Notes: generated by a model not told the origin, from the sequence alone. Counted from the stretch's first letter, positions 9,308 through 18,285 are shown. The stretch: 64,000 bases of DNA from Streptomyces venezuelae (GCF_008642375.1 NZ_CP029194.1:3038001-3102000), one strand, 5' to 3'. Numbers and translations: made by a program.

Positions 9308-10936
9308 TCAGTTGACCTTGATCTGCTCGTAGACCGGAACGCTGAACGGGTTCAGCGTCACGTTGGAGACGCGCTCCGAGTAGCCGGCGCTGCCGTTCTG
9401 GTACCAGAGCGGGACGGCGCCCATGTCGTCGCGGAGGATGCCCTCGGCCTGCTGGAAGAGTCCGACGGCCTTGGGGATGTCGGACTCGGCGTTGGCCTGG
9501 TCGACCAGCTTGTCGAACTCGGGGTTGGTGTACTTGCCGTCGTTGGACGAGGCGTTGGTGTAGTACAGCGGCTGGAGGAAGTTCTGGATGAGCGGGTAGT
9601 CCATCTGCCAGCCGGCGCGGAACGGGCCCTTGAGCTTCTGCGTGGTGACCTGGTTGCGGTAGTCGGCGAAGGTGCCGATCGGGTTGCCGACGCAGGCGTT
9701 GTCGTTGCCGAGGGCGCGGTTGATGGAGTTGCAGACCGCGTCGACCCATTCCTTGTGGGAGCCGGTGTCGGCGTTGTACGAGATCTTCATCGTGCCGCCC
9801 GGGATGCCGCCGCCCTCGGCGACGAGCTTCTTCGCCTCGGCCGCGTCGTACTTGCAGAAGTCGCCGCAGACGTCCTTGAAGCCGCCTTCCTCGCCGAGGA
9901 CCGGGGAGGTCCAGTCGACGGCGGGGGTGCGGGTCTTCTGGAAGATCGTCTCGGTGATCTGGTTCCGGTCGATCGCCATGGAGATGCCCTGGCGGAGCTT
10001 CTCCTGTCCGGGCTTGTTCCAGGCCGCGTCGTAGAACGGGAAGGCCAGGGTCTGGATGATGCCGGCGGGGACGTTGATGTACCGGTCGCCGAGGTCTGCG
10101 GAGACGTTCTTGAGCTGGGCGGCGGGGATGTCGTCGACGAGGTCGAGGTTTCCGGCCGTCAGGTCGGTGTAGGCGGTGTTGTTGTCGGTGTAGACCTTGA
10201 GGGTGATGCCGCCGTTCTGCGCCTTGTCGGTGCCGGGGTAGCCGTCCCACCGCTTGAGGGCCATCTCGGAGCCCTTGGTGTAGGAGTCGATGGTGTACGG
10301 GCCGTTGCCGACGGGCTTCGAGAGCCAGGCGGCGTGGTCGTCGTAGAAGGCCTTGGGGAGCGGTGAGAAGGCCGCGTAGCCCAGGGTGATGGGCCAGGTC
10401 GAGAACTTCTGGGTGAGCTTGACCGTGAAGGTCTGGGGGCCCGTGACCTTGAGGCCGGACATGGTCTCGGCCGTCGGCTCGCCCGTGTCGGGGTGGACCT
10501 TGTCGTACCCCTCGATCTGGCCGAAGAAGTAGGCGTTCTTCTGGTTGTTCTTCAGGTGGGCGCCGTAGTTCCAGGCGTCGACGAAGGACTTGGCGGTGAC
10601 CGCCTCGCCGTTGGAGAAGGTCCAGCCGTCCTTGACCGTGATGGTGAAGTTGGTCGAGTCGGTGGTCTCGATCTTCTCGGCGAGCATGTCCTTGGCCTCG
10701 CCGGTCTTCGGGTCGTAGTACTTGAGCCCCCGGAAGATCATGGAGAGGACCTTGCCGCCCTGCACCTCGTTGGTGTTGGCGGGTTCCAGTGGGTTCTGCG
10801 GGTCTCCCCACGAGGAGGTCACGATGCCGTCGGCCCCTCCGCCGCCGCCGCTGTCGTCGCCGCCGCCGCAAGCGGTCGCCGCGAGGGCGACTGCTGTGGC
10901 CAGAGCGGCCCACTTGGCGTGCGTGGCTCCGCGCAT
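9308..10936 (-). CDS. peptide-binding lipoprotein, SBP family 5 (operon 1)
   Basis: Extracellular solute-binding lipoprotein of 542 residues. It begins MRGATHAKWAAL with a lipoprotein signal ending ATAC and the acylated cysteine at 23, followed by a Gly/Asp linker. SBP_bac_5 features include DGWTFSNGEAVTAKSF and AAFSPLPKAFYDD. ATG 10936 was chosen because GGGAGG precedes it by about six bases and the signal peptide begins there. It is the first gene of the operon. It shares the MRGA..AKW leader and overall length with the second operon's lipoprotein, so the two are paralogues. The substrate is probably oligopeptides. Confidence 0.9.
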   Translation of the reverse strand: MRGATHAKWAALATAVALAATACGGGDDSGGGGGADGIVTSSWGDPQNPLEPANTNEVQGGKVLSMIFRGLKYYDPKTGEAKDMLAEKIETTDSTNFTITVKDGWTFSNGEAVTAKSFVDAWNYGAHLKNNQKNAYFFGQIEGYDKVHPDTGEPTAETMSGLKVTGPQTFTVKLTQKFSTWPITLGYAAFSPLPKAFYDDHAAWLSKPVGNGPYTIDSYTKGSEMALKRWDGYPGTDKAQNGGITLKVYTDNNTAYTDLTAGNLDLVDDIPAAQLKNVSADLGDRYINVPAGIIQTLAFPFYDAAWNKPGQEKLRQGISMAIDRNQITETIFQKTRTPAVDWTSPVLGEEGGFKDVCGDFCKYDAAEAKKLVAEGGGIPGGTMKISYNADTGSHKEWVDAVCNSINRALGNDNACVGNPIGTFADYRNQVTTQKLKGPFRAGWQMDYPLIQNFLQPLYYTNASSNDGKYTNPEFDKLVDQANAESDIPKAVGLFQQAEGILRDDMGAVPLWYQNGSAGYSERVSNVTLNPFSVPVYEQIKVN

Positions 10937-10954
10937 GGAGTGCCTCCCATATGT

Positions 10955-10973
10955 CCCTAAGTGTGACTTAGGG
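10955..10973. promoter_or_regulatory. perfect inverted repeat upstream of operon 1
   Basis: The palindrome CCCTAAGT-GTG-ACTTAGGG has perfect 8-bp arms with a 3-bp centre and ends 18 bp before the lipoprotein start codon, just upstream of the ribosome site. Geometry and position suit an operator for a dimeric repressor. A hairpin in the 5' leader is the alternative. The regulator is unknown. Confidence 0.5.
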
Positions 10974-11055
10974 CTCAATATGACCCGAAATCAGGAGGCG
11001 TGCATGTTGTCGGCACCCATCGGTGGACCGGACGCCCGAGGCGCGGGCATACGAG

Positions 11056-11088
11056 AGAGGGGCCCCGCCGAAACGGCCGGGCCCCTCT
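11056..11088 (-). terminator. terminator of second peptide ABC operon
   Basis: An inverted repeat with 10-bp outer arms (11056-11065 and 11079-11088), continued inward by a short GC stem and an AAA loop. It begins about 44 bp beyond the last gene of the second operon and before the first operon's promoter region, so it should insulate the two operons. Confidence 0.65.
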
Positions 11089-11131
11089 TCGCACGTCAAG
11101 ACATCCGACGGGACGTCAGAGCGTCAGATCG

Positions 11132-12220
11132 TCATCCGGAGTGGACGACGTTCTTCTCCTCGGCGAAGTGGCACGCCGAGAAGTGCGCCGCCTGGGTGTC
11201 CTTCCCCTGGAAGACCTCCGGGATCGCGAGGACCGGAACCTCCTGGGAGCACTTGTCCTGCGCCTTCCAGCAGCGGGTGCGGAAGCTGCAGCCCGACGGC
11301 GGGTTGGCCGGCGAGGGGACGTCGCCGGTGAGGATGATCCGCTCGCGGTGCGCGCGGGCCTCCGGGTCCGGCACGGGCACCGCGGAGAGCAGCGCCTGCG
11401 TGTACGGGTGCGTCGGGTGCTCGTAGATCTGCTCGTCCGTACCGATCTCGGCCATCTTGCCGAGGTACATGACGCCGACGCGGTCCGAGATGTGCCGGAC
11501 GATCGACAGGTCGTGCGCGATGAAGACGTAGGACAGGTTGTACTCGTCCTGGAGCTTCTCCATCAGGTTGATGACCTGCGCCTGGACGGAGACGTCCAGG
11601 GCCGAGACCGGCTCGTCGCAGATGATGATCTCCGGGTTGAGCGCGAGGCCTCGGGCGATGCCGATGCGCTGGCGCTGACCGCCGGAGAACTGGTGCGGGT
11701 ACCGGTTGATGTACTCGGGGTTCAGACCGACGACATCGAGGAGCTCCTGCACCTTGCGGCGCCGGTCGCCCTTCGGAGCCACCTCGGGGTGGATGTCGAA
11801 GGGCTCGCCGATGATGTCGCCGACCGTCATGCGCGGGTTCAGCGAGGTGTACGGGTCCTGGAACACCATCTGGATGTTGCGGCGGACGGCCTTCAGCGCG
11901 CGCCCGGACAGCTTGGTGATGTCCTGGCCCTTGTAGAAGACCTCGCCGGCGGTGGCCTTCTCCAGGTTCATCAGGAGCTTGGCGACCGTGGACTTGCCAC
12001 AGCCGGACTCGCCCACGATGCCGAGGGTCTCGCCCTGGTGGAGGTCGAAGGAGACCCCGTCCACGGCCTTGACCGCGCCGACCTGGCGCTTGAACAGGAT
12101 GCCCTGCGTCAGCGGGAAGTGCTTCTTCAGGTTGCGCACCTGGAGGATCGGCTCGCCACGGCCGACAGGGGCCTCGACAGCGGCGGCCACGGCCTCGTCG
12201 TTCTTGCTGAGCTCAGCCAT
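11132..12220 (-). CDS. oligopeptide ABC transporter ATPase, OppF/DppF type (operon 2)
   Basis: ATPase of the second peptide importer, 362 residues. Walker [10 protein letters not shown] starts at residue 70, followed by the MVFQDPYTSLNP Q-loop, SGGQRQR signature and a DEPVSALD Walker B region. The oligo_HPY tail has PSGCSFRTRCWKAQDKC. It is very similar to the operon 1 protein over the whole domain but has a longer N-terminus and lacks the Asn/Gly-rich tail. It overlaps the preceding ATPase by eight bases, exactly as in operon 1. Confidence 0.92.
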   Translation of the reverse strand: MAELSKNDEAVAAAVEAPVGRGEPILQVRNLKKHFPLTQGILFKRQVGAVKAVDGVSFDLHQGETLGIVGESGCGKSTVAKLLMNLEKATAGEVFYKGQDITKLSGRALKAVRRNIQMVFQDPYTSLNPRMTVGDIIGEPFDIHPEVAPKGDRRRKVQELLDVVGLNPEYINRYPHQFSGGQRQRIGIARGLALNPEIIICDEPVSALDVSVQAQVINLMEKLQDEYNLSYVFIAHDLSIVRHISDRVGVMYLGKMAEIGTDEQIYEHPTHPYTQALLSAVPVPDPEARAHRERIILTGDVPSPANPPSGCSFRTRCWKAQDKCSQEVPVLAIPEVFQGKDTQAAHFSACHFAEEKNVVHSG

Positions 12221-13271
12221 GGATCGTCTCCTTCCAGAAGTGGCAGGCGCTGCCGCGACCCGGGAGATCCGTGCCGTCCTGCTCGGTGACCGGCACGAGG
12301 GCCGGAATGTCCGTACGGCAGACGTCGTCCGCCTTCGGGCAGCGCGGGTTGAAGGCGCAGCCCGACGGGATCTTGAGCAGGTTCGGCGGCAGGCCCTTGA
12401 TCGCGTACAGCTCCTGGCCCTTCTGGTCCAGGCGCGGGATCGACTCGAGGAGCCCCTTGGTGTAGGGGTGGGCCGGGCGCTTGTACAGCTCGTGCACCGG
12501 CGCCTGCTCGACGATCCGGCCCGCGTACATCACGGCGATCTTGTCCGCGACGTCGGCGACGACGCCGAGGTCGTGGGTGATCAGGATCAGACCCATGTTG
12601 TACTCGCGCTGGAGCTCCGCGAGGAGGTCCATCACCTGGGCCTGAACGGTCACGTCGAGCGCCGTGGTGGGCTCGTCCGCGATGATCAGGTCCGGCTCCA
12701 GGGCGAGCGCCATCGCGATCATGATGCGCTGGCGCATACCGCCGGAGAACTGGTGCGGGTAGTCGTTGACGCGAGCGGCGGCGGCCGGGATCTTCACCCG
12801 GTCCATCAGCTCGATCGCCTTGACCTTGGCCTCCTTCTTGGAGAGGCCCTGGTGCACCCGGAACATCTCGCCGAGCTGGTAGCCGACGCTGAGCACGGGG
12901 TTGAGCGAGGAGAGCGCGTCCTGGAAGATCATCGCGATCTTGCTGCCGCGCACCTTGCGGTGCTCCTCGTCGGACATCTTGAGCATGTCCTGACCACGGA
13001 AGACGATCTCTCCCTTGGTCACGAACCCCGGCGGGGTGTCGAGGATGCCCATGATGGCCTGAGCGGTCACGGACTTGCCGGAACCGGACTCGCCGAGGAC
13101 GGCCAGGGTCTCGCCGGCCTTGACGGAGTACGAGACACCGTTCACGGCCTTCGCGACACCCTCACGGGTGCGGAACTCCACGTGGAGGTCGCGCACGTCG
13201 AGGAGCGGACCGTCGAAGGTCGCGCCGTCACGCGGCGCGGGAACGCTCGCGGTCTTGTCGATGGTGGTCAC
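12213..13271 (-). CDS. oligopeptide ABC transporter ATPase, OppD/DppD type (operon 2)
   Basis: ATPase partner of the second importer, 352 residues. Walker A GESGSGKS is at 60-67, then [19 protein letters not shown], a DEPTTALD Walker B and the C-terminal oligo_HPY block. It carries an N-terminal extension of about 20 residues relative to the operon 1 paralogue. It lies between the permease and OppF-type genes and should form a heterodimeric motor with the latter. Confidence 0.92.
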   Translation of the reverse strand: MTTIDKTASVPAPRDGATFDGPLLDVRDLHVEFRTREGVAKAVNGVSYSVKAGETLAVLGESGSGKSVTAQAIMGILDTPPGFVTKGEIVFRGQDMLKMSDEEHRKVRGSKIAMIFQDALSSLNPVLSVGYQLGEMFRVHQGLSKKEAKVKAIELMDRVKIPAAAARVNDYPHQFSGGMRQRIMIAMALALEPDLIIADEPTTALDVTVQAQVMDLLAELQREYNMGLILITHDLGVVADVADKIAVMYAGRIVEQAPVHELYKRPAHPYTKGLLESIPRLDQKGQELYAIKGLPPNLLKIPSGCAFNPRCPKADDVCRTDIPALVPVTEQDGTDLPGRGSACHFWKETIHG

Positions 13272-13288
13272 TGCGTTCGTCCTTACTC

Positions 13289-14239
13289 TCAGCGCAGCTT
13301 CGGGTCGAAGGCGTCACGGACCGCGTCGCCGAGCATGATGAAGGCGAGGACCGTGATGGTGAGCATTCCGGACGGGAACAGCAGCGGGTGCAGACCCTGC
13401 GAGATACGTCCCTGCGCCTCGGAGATCATCACGCCCCAGGAGATGGCCGGGGGCCTGATGCCGATACCCAGGAAGCTCAGGGTTGCTTCGGCGCCGATGA
13501 CGGCACCCAGCGAGATCGTGGCGACCACGATGAGCGGGGTGATCGAGTTCGGCAGTACGTGACGGAACATCATCCGCGAGGTGGAAGCACCGAGCGAGCG
13601 AGCGGCGGCCACGTAGTCGGCCTGCTTGACCTGCATGACGGCGCCTCGCATGACGCGGGCCATGGACATCCAGCCGACCACGCTCAGCGTCAGGACCACG
13701 GCCATCACGCCGGCGTTGCGCATGCCCTTCTCGTCACGGAAGTTGTTCAGGATGACGATCGCGGCGAGCAGCAGCGGCAGTCCGAAGAAGACGTTGGTGA
13801 CGAACGAGAGGAGGGCGTCCGTCCACTTGCCGAAGAAGCCACCGAGAACACCGACGAGACCGCCGATGATCAGGGAGAAGATGGTCGTCAGCACACCCAC
13901 GATGATCGAGTTGCGGGTGCCGTAGATGGTCTGCGAGTAGACGTCGCAGCCCTGGAAGTTGTAGCCGAACCAGGCGCTGCCGCTCGGACCCTCCATCGAG
14001 TGCTTCAGGTCGCACGCGAGCGGGTCGACGCTCGTGAAGAGGGTCGGGAAGGTCGCGATGGTCAGGATCGCGAGGATCAGGACCCCCGAGACGATGAACA
14101 TCGGACGGCGGATCAGGTCCCGGAGGGCGTCCTGGGCAAGGCTGCGCGTCTTGTCCTGCTTGGCGGACACGTCGGGCATGACGGTCCCGGCCATGCCCTC
14201 GGCAAAGGCCTCTTCGGGCGACTTGGTCGTGTTACTCAT
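13289..14239 (-). CDS. oligopeptide ABC transporter permease, OppC/DppC type (operon 2)
   Basis: Inner-membrane permease of 316 residues: a polar N-terminus of about 50 residues, a first helix (MFIVSGVLILAILTIA), an extracytoplasmic loop and five transport-domain helices. The EAA-type loop is in AARSLGASTSRMMFRHVLPNS. It ends in DPKLR like its paralogue. The start overlaps the end of the upstream permease by eight bases, so translation is coupled. Confidence 0.91.
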   Translation of the reverse strand: MSNTTKSPEEAFAEGMAGTVMPDVSAKQDKTRSLAQDALRDLIRRPMFIVSGVLILAILTIATFPTLFTSVDPLACDLKHSMEGPSGSAWFGYNFQGCDVYSQTIYGTRNSIIVGVLTTIFSLIIGGLVGVLGGFFGKWTDALLSFVTNVFFGLPLLLAAIVILNNFRDEKGMRNAGVMAVVLTLSVVGWMSMARVMRGAVMQVKQADYVAAARSLGASTSRMMFRHVLPNSITPLIVVATISLGAVIGAEATLSFLGIGIRPPAISWGVMISEAQGRISQGLHPLLFPSGMLTITVLAFIMLGDAVRDAFDPKLR

Positions 14240-15158
14240 AGCGAATCCTCGGGTCCAGCACGGCGTACAGCATGTCCACGACGAGTGCGGTGATCAGGTA
14301 GACCAGCACCAGCAGGCTGACGAATCCGACGACGGCCGGACCGTCCTCCACGTTCAGCGAGCTGAACAGCTGGAAGCCCACGCCGGGGATGTTGAAGATG
14401 CCCTCGGTGACGATCGCGCCGCCCATGAGGGTGCCGAGGTCGGCGCCCAGGTAGGTGACCACGGGGATCAGCGAGTTGCGCAGCACGTGGATGCCGATGA
14501 CCCGGCTCTTCGGCAGGCCCTTGGCCTTCGCGGTCCGGATGTAGTCGGCGCGGAGGTTCTCCGCGACCGAGGCCCGTGCGAGGCGCGCGATATAGGCGAG
14601 CGACACCGAGCCGAGCACCATACCCGGAAGCATGTAGCTGATGAATCCGTCGTCGGTACCGGCGACGGGGAACAGTCCCCATTCCTGTCCCAGGAAGGTC
14701 TGGCCGACATTGCCGAGCACGAAGATCGGGATGGCGATGACGGTCAGGGTGGAGACGAGCACCAGGTTGTCGATGAAGCTGCCGCGGCGCATGCCCGCGA
14801 GCACACCGGCGACGACGCCGATGACGAGCTCGAAGACGAAGGCCACACCGGCGACCTTCAGCGTCTCCGGCCAAGCCTCGACGAGGAGCTCGGAGATGGG
14901 CCGGCCTTGGGCGATGGACTCGCCGAAGTCGCCCTGGAGCAGCCCACTGAAGTAGTACCAGTAGCGGACGAAGAACGGCTCGTCCAGGTGGTACTGAGCG
15001 GTGAGCGTCGCTCTGATGTTGTCGGGTACGGGCTTCTCGCCGTACAGGTTCTGGATGGGATCGCCACCCATCTGCGTGACGAGAAAGTAGACGATCAACG
15101 TGGTGCCGATGAAGACGGGCACCATCTGAAGGATTCGTCGGATGACGAACCGGCCCAT
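14232..15158 (-). CDS. oligopeptide ABC transporter permease, OppB/DppB type (operon 2)
   Basis: Inner-membrane permease of 308 residues beginning MGRFVIRRILQMVPVFIG and ending DPRIRYE. Six helices are evident, with a large loop after the first and the EAA-type loop near KAKGLPKSRVIGIHVLRNS. The extracytoplasmic loop lacks the two cysteines present in the operon 1 paralogue. It follows the lipoprotein gene after a 90-bp spacer carrying a hairpin. Confidence 0.92.
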   Translation of the reverse strand: MGRFVIRRILQMVPVFIGTTLIVYFLVTQMGGDPIQNLYGEKPVPDNIRATLTAQYHLDEPFFVRYWYYFSGLLQGDFGESIAQGRPISELLVEAWPETLKVAGVAFVFELVIGVVAGVLAGMRRGSFIDNLVLVSTLTVIAIPIFVLGNVGQTFLGQEWGLFPVAGTDDGFISYMLPGMVLGSVSLAYIARLARASVAENLRADYIRTAKAKGLPKSRVIGIHVLRNSLIPVVTYLGADLGTLMGGAIVTEGIFNIPGVGFQLFSSLNVEDGPAVVGFVSLLVLVYLITALVVDMLYAVLDPRIRYE

Positions 15159-15171
15159 GGATCCTCCTCGC

Positions 15172-15215
15172 GAGAAGCGGCGGGGGCTGGTGTGCCGGCC
15201 CCCGCCGCCGTTCTC
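15172..15215 (-). terminator. intra-operon hairpin after binding-protein gene (operon 2)
   Basis: Inverted repeat with an 11-bp GC core (GCGGCGGGGGC pairing with its complement) plus a 5-bp outer stem separated by a 2-nt bulge; arms 15172-15187 and 15198-15215. It lies between the lipoprotein and permease genes, the same position as in operon 1. The likely role is partial termination or mRNA 3'-end protection favouring lipoprotein expression. Confidence 0.6.
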
Positions 15216-15248
15216 GACTCTTAAAAGTGGGTCAGATGCCTGAGGCCG

Positions 15249-16889
15249 TTAGGCCTTGGAGATCTTGGTGACGTCGACCCGGTTGAAGAGGTCCATCTCG
15301 ACGTTCGACACGTTCTTGCTGTGCGCGAACACGTTCTTGCCGAAGCGGAGCGGGATCACGGGCATGTCCTGGACGAGGACGTCCTCGGCCTGCTGCCACA
15401 GCTTGATGGCCTCGGCGGACGTCTTCGCGGCGCGGCCGTCCTCGACCAGCTTGTCGAACTTCTTGTTGCTGTAGCCGTAGTAGTTCGAGGAACCACCGGT
15501 GGTGAACAGCGGGCCGAGGTAGTTCTCCATGGACGGGTAGTCCATGATCCAGCCCATGCGGAACATGCCGGAGAACTTCTTCTGCTCGACCTGGGTCAGC
15601 AGCTCGGCGAACTGCGGGACGGCCTGGCCGACGCACTCGACGCCGAGGTTCTTCTTGACCTGGTTGCAGGTGGCGTCCACCCACTCCTTGTGACCGCCAT
15701 CGCCGTTGTAGCCGATGTTGATCTTGTTGCCCTCGATGCCGCCGGCCTTCGCGAGGAGAGCCTTGGCAGCCGCCGGGTCGAACTTGCAGGAGTCACCGCA
15801 GGTGTTGTCGCGGTAGCCGCCGACGACCGGGGAGACGAACGAACGGGCCGGGGACTGCGAGTCGTTGAGGATCACCTTGGTGATCTCTTCGCGGTCGATG
15901 GCCATCGAGATCGCCTTGCGGACCTCGGGCTTCGAGTACTTCTTGTCGTACGTCGGGAACGACACGAACTGGAAGGTCGAGGCCGGGGAGGACTTGAAGC
16001 GCTCACCGAACTGCTTCGGGGCGTTCGCGAGCTCGGAGCTCGGAACCTGCGGGATGACGTCCAGGGCGCCGGCGACGACGTCCTTATACATCGTCTCCTG
16101 CTTCTGGTAGATCTTGTACGTCACCGAGTCCACGAGCGGCTTGTTGGTGCCCGTGTAGTCAGGGTTCTTGACGACCTTGATCGACTTGTTGTGGTCCCAC
16201 TTGCCCTCGATCTTGAAGGCACCCTGGCCGATCGGAGCCTGCTCGTACGCCTTGATGTTGGCGATCGCGGCGTCCGGCAGCGGGTAGAACACGGTGTAGC
16301 CGAGGACGGTCTTGTAGTCGGCGAAGGGCTTCGCCAGCTTGACCGTGAAGGTGGTCTCGTCGACGACCTTCAGACCCGAGAGCTCCTTGGCGGTCGGCTC
16401 GGGGGCCTTCTTCGGGCCCTCCTCGCCGTCCGGGTCCGCCGGGTTGAGGGCGTCGTAGCCGTCAATGGTGGCGAAGAAGTAGTTGCCGTCGGCCGCGTTC
16501 GGGCCGTAGGCGCCCCAGTTCCAGCCCTGGACGTAGCTCTTGGCGGTCACCGGGGTGCCGTCGTGGAACTTCTGGCCCGGCTTGATCTTGATGGTCCACG
16601 TCAGGTTGTCGGTCGTGGTGACCGACTCCGCCGCGTCCTCGACCGGCTGGTTCTTGGCGTCGTAGCTGACGAGCGGACGGAACAGCGCGTCCAGCACCTG
16701 CGAGCCCTCGGACTCGGTCGTCGTCTGCGGGATGAGGCGCTTCGGCTCGGAGATACCGACGCTCACCGCGCCGCCGGCCTTGGCCTTGCCCTCACCCTCC
16801 TCCGCCTTGTCCTTGCCGCCACAGGCGGTTGCTGCCAGGGCGACGACGATCGCGCCCGCTACCCACTTGGCGCTCTTGGCACCACGCAT
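15249..16889 (-). CDS. peptide-binding lipoprotein, SBP family 5 (operon 2, BldKB-like)
   Basis: Lipoprotein of 546 residues. The leader begins MRGAKSAKWVAG, with a lipobox ending ATAC and the acylated cysteine at 23; an acidic/lysine linker follows. SBP_bac_5 features include PGQKFHDGTPVTAKSY and YTVFYPLPDAA. ATG 16889 has a GAGGAGG ribosome site. It should capture oligopeptides and deliver them to the permeases encoded downstream. In S. coelicolor, as I recall, the bldK operon and a neighbouring five-gene operon occupy this position, so this could be BldKB or its paralogue. Sequence alone does not decide which. Confidence 0.88.
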   Translation of the reverse strand: MRGAKSAKWVAGAIVVALAATACGGKDKAEEGEGKAKAGGAVSVGISEPKRLIPQTTTESEGSQVLDALFRPLVSYDAKNQPVEDAAESVTTTDNLTWTIKIKPGQKFHDGTPVTAKSYVQGWNWGAYGPNAADGNYFFATIDGYDALNPADPDGEEGPKKAPEPTAKELSGLKVVDETTFTVKLAKPFADYKTVLGYTVFYPLPDAAIANIKAYEQAPIGQGAFKIEGKWDHNKSIKVVKNPDYTGTNKPLVDSVTYKIYQKQETMYKDVVAGALDVIPQVPSSELANAPKQFGERFKSSPASTFQFVSFPTYDKKYSKPEVRKAISMAIDREEITKVILNDSQSPARSFVSPVVGGYRDNTCGDSCKFDPAAAKALLAKAGGIEGNKINIGYNGDGGHKEWVDATCNQVKKNLGVECVGQAVPQFAELLTQVEQKKFSGMFRMGWIMDYPSMENYLGPLFTTGGSSNYYGYSNKKFDKLVEDGRAAKTSAEAIKLWQQAEDVLVQDMPVIPLRFGKNVFAHSKNVSNVEMDLFNRVDVTKISKA

Positions 16890-17016
16890 GGGTTCCTCCT
16901 CATGAGTCCACTTGTCACTACGAGAGGGGCTTACGGAGCGGACCGACACCCCTGACGGTCCGGGACTCCAGTGCCCCGAGTGTGCTCGTGAGTCGGCACT
17001 CCCCACAGTGCGTGAC

Positions 17017-17037
17017 CCATTGACCCGAGCTCAATGG
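17017..17037. promoter_or_regulatory. inverted repeat upstream of operon 2
   Basis: CCATTGA and TCAATGG are perfect 7-bp arms separated by 7 bp, about 130 bp upstream of the second lipoprotein gene. Size and symmetry fit an operator for a dimeric regulator. No direct evidence links it to a particular protein, and its core differs from the palindrome in front of operon 1. Confidence 0.4.
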
Positions 17038-17230
17038 AGCCAACTATTAAGTACGTCCGGGCTGTAAACCACACTTAAGTGGTCTCGGTTTGACAACATC
17101 ACCAAGCCGTGGGTGACCGAAATCCGGACAAAGCGAGCACAGACAGACACACCCGAAACGGACTGTTAACACACGTACCGGAGAGCGACGTTCGAAATCC
17201 GGACGTCTCGCAGGGAAATCGGTTTGACTC

Positions 17231-17362
17231 GGCCGGGCGATCGATCCCGGCCTCCAGGGCCGTCGCTCCCAGCCTCCAGGGCCGTCGCTCCCAGCCTCCC
17301 GAGCCGTCGGTCCCGGCTCCCCCGAGCCGTCGGTCCCGGCTCCCCCGGGCCGGTGATCCCGG
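17231..17362. repeat. 22-23 bp tandem repeat array
   Basis: Five clear copies of a 22-23 bp unit: two identical copies of CCTCCAGGGCCGTCGCTCCC plus two bases at 17251-17272 and 17273-17294, then diverged copies at 17295-17316, 17317-17339 and 17340-17362. A degenerate half copy precedes at 17231-17250. The units read through in all frames without a start or ribosome site. The array lies about 170 bp upstream of the secreted-protein gene. Confidence 0.8.
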
Positions 17363-17534
17363 CCCCATGCTTGCCCACGCCGGGCCACGGCAACTCCCCA
17401 ACACGCCTGCGAAGCTCAGAAGTTGCTCAAAACTGTGTCCTATGTCTCGGTCGAGCCGCAAGACTCCCCTCCGACCCGCTGACCACGGGTCGCACAGCCG
17501 CTCCGACGGGGCGGCACTACACGAGGGGAACATC

Positions 17535-18119
17535 ATGCGCAACAAGTTCACGGCGGGCCTCGTCACCACCTGTCTGTCGGCGGCCACGCTGGCCCTGCTG
17601 CCCGCCGGCAACGCGCAGGCCGCCGAGATGATGTGCAGCCCGGGATCCATCAAGTACACGTGGTCCACCGTCAGCAAGGCGCCGGTCGTCACCCACCGCA
17701 AGGCCATCGAGCACTACACCGGCGGCGTCGTGACCAAGACCGTCAGCGCCTCGTCCGTCACCAGCATCACGGCCTCCGTCACCGCCACCTCCGGTGTCGA
17801 GGTCAGCGGCAGCGTCGCGATGGCCAGCCTCAGCGGCAAGGTCGGCCTCGAGCTGAAGGCCGAGGGGTCGAAGACCAAGACCACGGCCGAGTCCATCACT
17901 CACCGGCTGTCCTCCCGCGGCAAGTACGTCCTGTACGCGGGCACCGTCAAGACCCAGGGCTACTACACCCAGTTCCGCTGCGACCGCGGCACCCGCTGGG
18001 TGAACACCGGTAACTACGGCAAGGCGATCAGCTTCACCGTGGCCACCGAGGGCGGCCTCAAGTGCGGCACCACCGTCCCGGCCGGCAGCCTCGCCGCGTA
18101 CGCCAAGCGCTACTGCTGA
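17535..18119 (+). CDS. small secreted beta-rich protein of unknown function
   Basis: Secreted protein of 194 residues. ATG 17535 has a GAGGGGA ribosome site, and a clear signal peptide ends in AQA-A near residue 29-30. The mature part (about 165 residues) has four cysteines (34, 149, 177 and 194, the last being the C-terminal residue), enough for two disulfides. Residues about 68-118 are strikingly Ser/Thr/Val-rich with alternating polar and nonpolar residues, followed by GKYVLYAG. Such a pattern suits long beta-hairpins and is reminiscent of aerolysin/ETX-type pore formers, but I could not confirm family membership. Monocistronic, ended by the terminator at 18286. Confidence 0.85.
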   Translation: MRNKFTAGLVTTCLSAATLALLPAGNAQAAEMMCSPGSIKYTWSTVSKAPVVTHRKAIEHYTGGVVTKTVSASSVTSITASVTATSGVEVSGSVAMASLSGKVGLELKAEGSKTKTTAESITHRLSSRGKYVLYAGTVKTQGYYTQFRCDRGTRWVNTGNYGKAISFTVATEGGLKCGTTVPAGSLAAYAKRYC

Positions 18120-18285
18120 CCACGGCGCGCCGGGCCGACCACCCGACGCGTCGAGCCGGACCGACCATCCGGCGACAGGGGGATGCACCACCGGCAGGGG
18201 GAAAGCACAGCACCACAAGGCGGGGGACGCCTCGCCGCACGCACGTCAGCACATGAGCACGTAGGCACATGAGCACATCAGCACG

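Larger units (their letters stand above)
16890..17534. other. long intergenic region with operators and tandem repeats
   Basis: This 645-bp divergent region separates the second peptide operon from the small secreted-protein gene. It holds an inverted repeat at 17017-17037, a 10-bp palindrome CACTTAAGTG at 17072-17081 and a tandem array at 17231-17362. The frames crossing it are arginine-, glycine- and proline-rich products of the repeats and are not convincing genes. Promoters in both directions must lie here, but I could not assign -10/-35 boxes with confidence. Confidence 0.6.

Noticed and set aside
8321..10366. A 681-codon plus-strand frame across operon 1
   Set aside because: Antisense to the OppB and lipoprotein genes, rich in Asp/Gly/Val as expected for complementary frames.
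17047..17707. Minus-strand frames of 75-202 codons across the tandem repeats
   Set aside because: They encode only the repeat array (Gly/Arg/Asp/Pro) with no ribosome site or domain, and one of them runs into the secreted-protein gene.
18120..18285. CACATGAGCAC-like short direct repeats downstream of the secreted-protein gene
   Set aside because: Two or three imperfect 10-11 bp copies only; too short and irregular for CRISPR or another organised element.
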